NCBI RefSeq assembly: GCF_047663525.1
Contig: NC_092617.1
Span: forward strand, 2,608,501 to 2,672,500
Length of the DNA: 64,000 bases
Direction: 5' to 3'
DNA from: Anas platyrhynchos
Taxonomy: Eukaryota > Chordata > Aves > Anseriformes > Anatidae
In this document: positions 61,517 to 64,000 of the stretch, one piece after another
How positions within the stretch are numbered: position 1 is the first letter of the stretch
Layout of the letters: each line of letters begins with the position of its first letter
Notes under the pieces: model-generated
The model's input: only the letters and a program-made list of their open reading frames with translations
What the model was told of the DNA's origin: nothing
The model's database searches: none
Program-made: the position numbers and the translations under genes

Positions 61517-64000
61517 GAATCATAGAATCATAGAATATCCTGAGTTGGAAGGGACCCTTAAGGATCATCAAGTCCAACTCTTGACACCGCACAGGTCTAC
61601 CCAAAAGTTCAGACCATGTGACTAAGTGCCCAGTCCAATCTCTTCTGAAATTCAGACAGGCTCGGTGCAGTGACCACTTCCCTGGGGAGCCTGTTCCAGT
61701 GTGCATCCACCCTCTCTGTGAAGAACCCCCTCCTGATGTCAAGCCTAAATTTCCCCTGCCTCAGCTTAACCCCGTTCCCGCGGGTCCTGTCACTGGTGTT
61801 AATGGAGAAAAGGTCTCCTGCCTCTCGACACCCCCTTACGAGGAAGTTGTAGACTGCGATGAGGTCTCCCCTCAGCCTCCTCTTCTCCAGGCTGAACAGG
61901 CCCAGTGCCCTCAGCCGTTCCTCGTACGTCTTCCCCTCCAGGCCTTTCACCATCTTCGTCGCCCTCCTCTGGACACTCTCCAACAGTTTCATGTCCTTTT
62001 TATACTGTGGTGCCCAGAACTGCACACAGTACTCGAGGTGAGGCCTCACCAGCGCAGAGTAGAGCGGGACAATCACCTCCCTCGACCTACTAAGGATGCC
62101 GTGCTTGATGCACCCCAGGACACGGTTGGCCCTCCTGGCTGCCAGGGCACACTGCTGGCTCATATTCAACTTGTTGTCTACCACCACCCCCAGATCCCTC
62201 TCTTCTAGGCTGCTCTCCAGCGTCTCATCGCCCAGTCTGTACGTGCAGCCAGGGTTTCCCCGTCCCAGGTGCAGGACCCGGCACTTGCTCTTATTGAACT
62301 TCATGCGGTTGGTGATCGCCCAGCTCTCCAACCTATCCAGATCCCTCTGCAAGGCCTTTCCACCCTCAACAGAGTCCACAACTCCTCCAAGTTTGGTGTC
62401 ATCAGCAAACTTGCTCAAAATACCTTCTATTCCTACATCCAGATCGTTTATAAAAATATTGAAAAGTACCGGCCCTAAAATGGAGCCTTGAGGGACCCCA
62501 CTGGTGACCGCCCGCCAGCCTGACGCAGCCCCATTTACCATAACCCTTTGGGCCCTGCCCGTTAGCCAATTGCTCACCCATCGTATGATGTTTTTATTTA
62601 GCTGTATGGTGGACATTTTGTCCAGTAGGATCCTATGGGAAACCGTGTCAAAAGCCTTGCTGAAGTCCAAAAAAATCACATCAGCTGGTTTCCCTTGGTC
62701 CACCATACGGGTGATCTTCTCATAAAAGGAAATCAGGTTAGTTAGGCAGCACCTACCCTTCACAAACCCATGCTGGCTGGGACCAATGACTGCTCTGTCC
62801 CCCAGGTGCGCCTCAATACGTTCGAGAACCATCTTCTCCATGATTTTACCAGGCACTGACGTGAGACTGACGGGCCTGTAATTGCTAGGGTCTTCTTTCT
62901 GACCCTTCTTGAAAATCGGCACAACATTTGCCAGCTTCCAGTCTACCGGGACCTCTCCAGATTCCCAGGATCGTTGAAAAATATTTGAGAGAGGTTCCGC
63001 CATGACGTCAGCCAGCTCTTTCAGCACCCGGGGATGAATCCCATCCGGACCCATGGACTTGTAGGGATCCAGGTGGAGTAGCAAATCCCGCACACGTTCA
63101 GGGGCGGTTGGGAGTTTGTCATCCCCACCGTCCCGGTCCTCCAGCTCGGGGCACCCTGGGTCCCGAAGCCCATCATCGGCATTGAAGACAGAGGCAAAGA
63201 AGGCGTTAAGCGTCTCTGCTTTGCCTATGTCATTGTCTGTGAGGAGACCTTCCCTATCAAGGAGCGGCCCTATGTATTCTTTAGTTCTCCTTTTTCCATT
63301 CACATATCTAAAAAAAAACTTTTTATTTTCTCTCACAGACACAGCCAGCTTCAACTCTAGGTGTGCTTTAGCCACACGAATTTTCTTCCTACAAACACAA
63401 ACAGCATCCCTGTATTCTTTCCATGACACCTGGCCCTCCTTCCAGTAGCGAAACACTCTCTGTTTCCGTCTAATCTCCATCAGAATGTTCCTGGTCAGCC
63501 ACGCCGGCCTCCTGCCGCGCCTGCCTGACTTGCGATATTTAGGAATTGCCTGATCTTGTGCTTCTAGGAGGCATCGCTTAAAGAATGACCAGCACTGGTG
63601 GACATCGAGGCCTTCAAGAGCAGCTTCCCAGGGGACCTTGCTGACTAGTTCCCTGAGCAGCCTGAAGTCCGCTTTCCCCATATCTAGGGATGAGGTTTTG
63701 GTGGCACTTTTCCTTCTGTCACCGTAAATTTTGAACTCAACCACTTCATGGTCGCTATGAGCGAGGCGGCCACCAATCACCACATCTCCCACCAGACCCT
63801 CTCTGTTTTCTATCAACGGGTCTAGGAGGGCACCTTTCCTAGTTGGCTCCGTTAGCACCTGCACCAAGAAGTTATCATCTAGGTGCTTCATGAACCTCCT
63901 GGACTTGCTCGTGTCAGCCGTGTGGCACTCCCAGTTAACGTCTGGCAAGTTGAAGTCCCCCATAAGGACAAGGGGAGTTAATCTCGAGGCCTCTCTTAGT
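61517..64000 (-). mobile_element. CR1 LINE, young, runs off the window
   Basis: The minus-strand 3' end has two to three copies of ATTCTATGAT at 61517-61545 and a short 3' UTR. The 5' part lies beyond 64000. It is very similar to the copies at 14388-15507 and 50584-51126, which share the same tail. Confidence 0.95.
61609..64000 (-). CDS. CR1 ORF2 protein, partial at window edge, uninterrupted
   Basis: Open for the whole visible length (more than 784 codons, stop at 61609). It starts within the endonuclease domain ([15 protein letters not shown], the GDFN motif). It then has a linker with [14 protein letters not shown] and RT blocks [45 protein letters not shown] and FADDTKLGG (catalytic FADD intact). 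The C-terminal domain follows, with [16 protein letters not shown] and SYEERL-type [16 protein letters not shown]. The protein nicks target DNA and reverse-transcribes CR1 RNA from the 3' end. No stop or frameshift is seen, which suggests a recent insertion. Confidence 0.93.
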   Translation of the reverse strand, partial: LREASRLTPLVLMGDFNLPDVNWECHTADTSKSRRFMKHLDDNFLVQVLTEPTRKGALLDPLIENREGLVGDVVIGGRLAHSDHEVVEFKIYGDRRKSATKTSSLDMGKADFRLLRELVSKVPWEAALEGLDVHQCWSFFKRCLLEAQDQAIPKYRKSGRRGRRPAWLTRNILMEIRRKQRVFRYWKEGQVSWKEYRDAVCVCRKKIRVAKAHLELKLAVSVRENKKFFFRYVNGKRRTKEYIGPLLDREGLLTDNDIGKAETLNAFFASVFNADDGLRDPGCPELEDRDGGDDKLPTAPERVRDLLLHLDPYKSMGPDGIHPRVLKELADVMAEPLSNIFQRSWESGEVPVDWKLANVVPIFKKGQKEDPSNYRPVSLTSVPGKIMEKMVLERIEAHLGDRAVIGPSQHGFVKGRCCLTNLISFYEKITRMVDQGKPADVIFLDFSKAFDTVSHRILLDKMSTIQLNKNIIRWVSNWLTGRAQRVMVNGAASGWRAVTSGVPQGSILGPVLFNIFINDLDVGIEGILSKFADDTKLGGVVDSVEGGKALQRDLDRLESWAITNRMKFNKSKCRVLHLGRGNPGCTYRLGDETLESSLEERDLGVVVDNKLNMSQQCALAARRANRVLGCIKHGILSRSREVIVPLYSALVRPHLEYCVQFWAPQYKKDMKLLESVQRRATKMVKGLEGKTYEERLRALGLFSLEKRRLRGDLIAVYNFLVRGCREAGDLFSINTSDRTRGNGVKLRQGKFRLDIRRGFFTERVDAHWNRLPREVVTAPSLSEFQKRLDWALSHMV

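Noticed and set aside
1-64000. tRNA or other structural RNA genes
   Set aside because: No cloverleaf-like or A/B-box arrangement was noticed; matches to tRNA sequence are only the retroviral primer sites at 25137, 39028 (degraded) and 49450. A tRNAscan run was not possible.

Overview
The window is from a bird genome. The evidence is a set of chicken-type CR1 LINEs (3' ends of the ATTCTATGAT class), avian-style ERVL and other LTR elements, and several one-exon olfactory receptor (OR) genes. The ORs resemble OR14 receptors, the group (gamma-c) that expanded in birds. I cannot name the species. No tRNA, rRNA or other host protein gene was recognised.

Host genes: three apparently intact OR genes lie at 8267-9202 (+), 37817-38749 (+) and 56084-57082 (-). 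Two near-complete OR pseudogenes lie at 21560-22495 (-, one nonsense codon) and 59466-60932 (+, a 0.55 kb hexanucleotide expansion inside TM3 plus a frameshift). Two OR tail fragments (40080-40199 +, 55795-55925 -) and two copies of an older, unrelated OR pseudogene (3430-4010 +, 31131-31850 -) complete the set. Most OR14-like coding exons have a splice acceptor just upstream. Three have a GTAAGT donor farther upstream, next to a strongly conserved non-coding block called unit B here.

Architecture: nearly all the non-transposon sequence is one module repeated in alternating orientation. In OR-forward orientation its order is: leader segment, unit A, unit E, old OR pseudogene, CR1, unit A, unit B, OR, then units C and D. 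Copies are 1-9688 (+), about 21560-33697 (-), about 35100-42660 (+), about 51290-59380 (-), and a partial copy at 59454-61510 (+). This makes two inverted-repeat systems. The first has a spacer at about 9.7-21.5 kb filled with LTRs, an ERVL and CR1s. The second has a spacer at about 42.9-51.2 kb filled with a gammaretrovirus-like provirus, an 11-bp minisatellite and a CR1.

Mobile DNA: the best preserved LTR element (24868-26994) has two 267-bp LTRs differing at 4 sites, a perfect 6-bp target duplication, a tRNA-Phe primer site and one open gag-like frame. Its pre-insertion site can be read in the opposite arm near 6445. The element at 42953-49894 (-) is a degraded provirus with gammaretroviral-type env, whose two LTRs are unrelated. 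ERVL pol remnants lie at 13130-17900 (-) and an ERVL-type 5' end at 38837-40079 (+). CR1 copies range from badly decayed to a fully open 784-codon frame running off the right edge (61609-64000, -).

OR expression would be from one or more 5' non-coding exons spliced to a single coding exon. The module duplications explain the amplification of both the receptors and their upstream region. Coordinates of repeat edges are by eye and good to tens of bases unless a motif fixes them.
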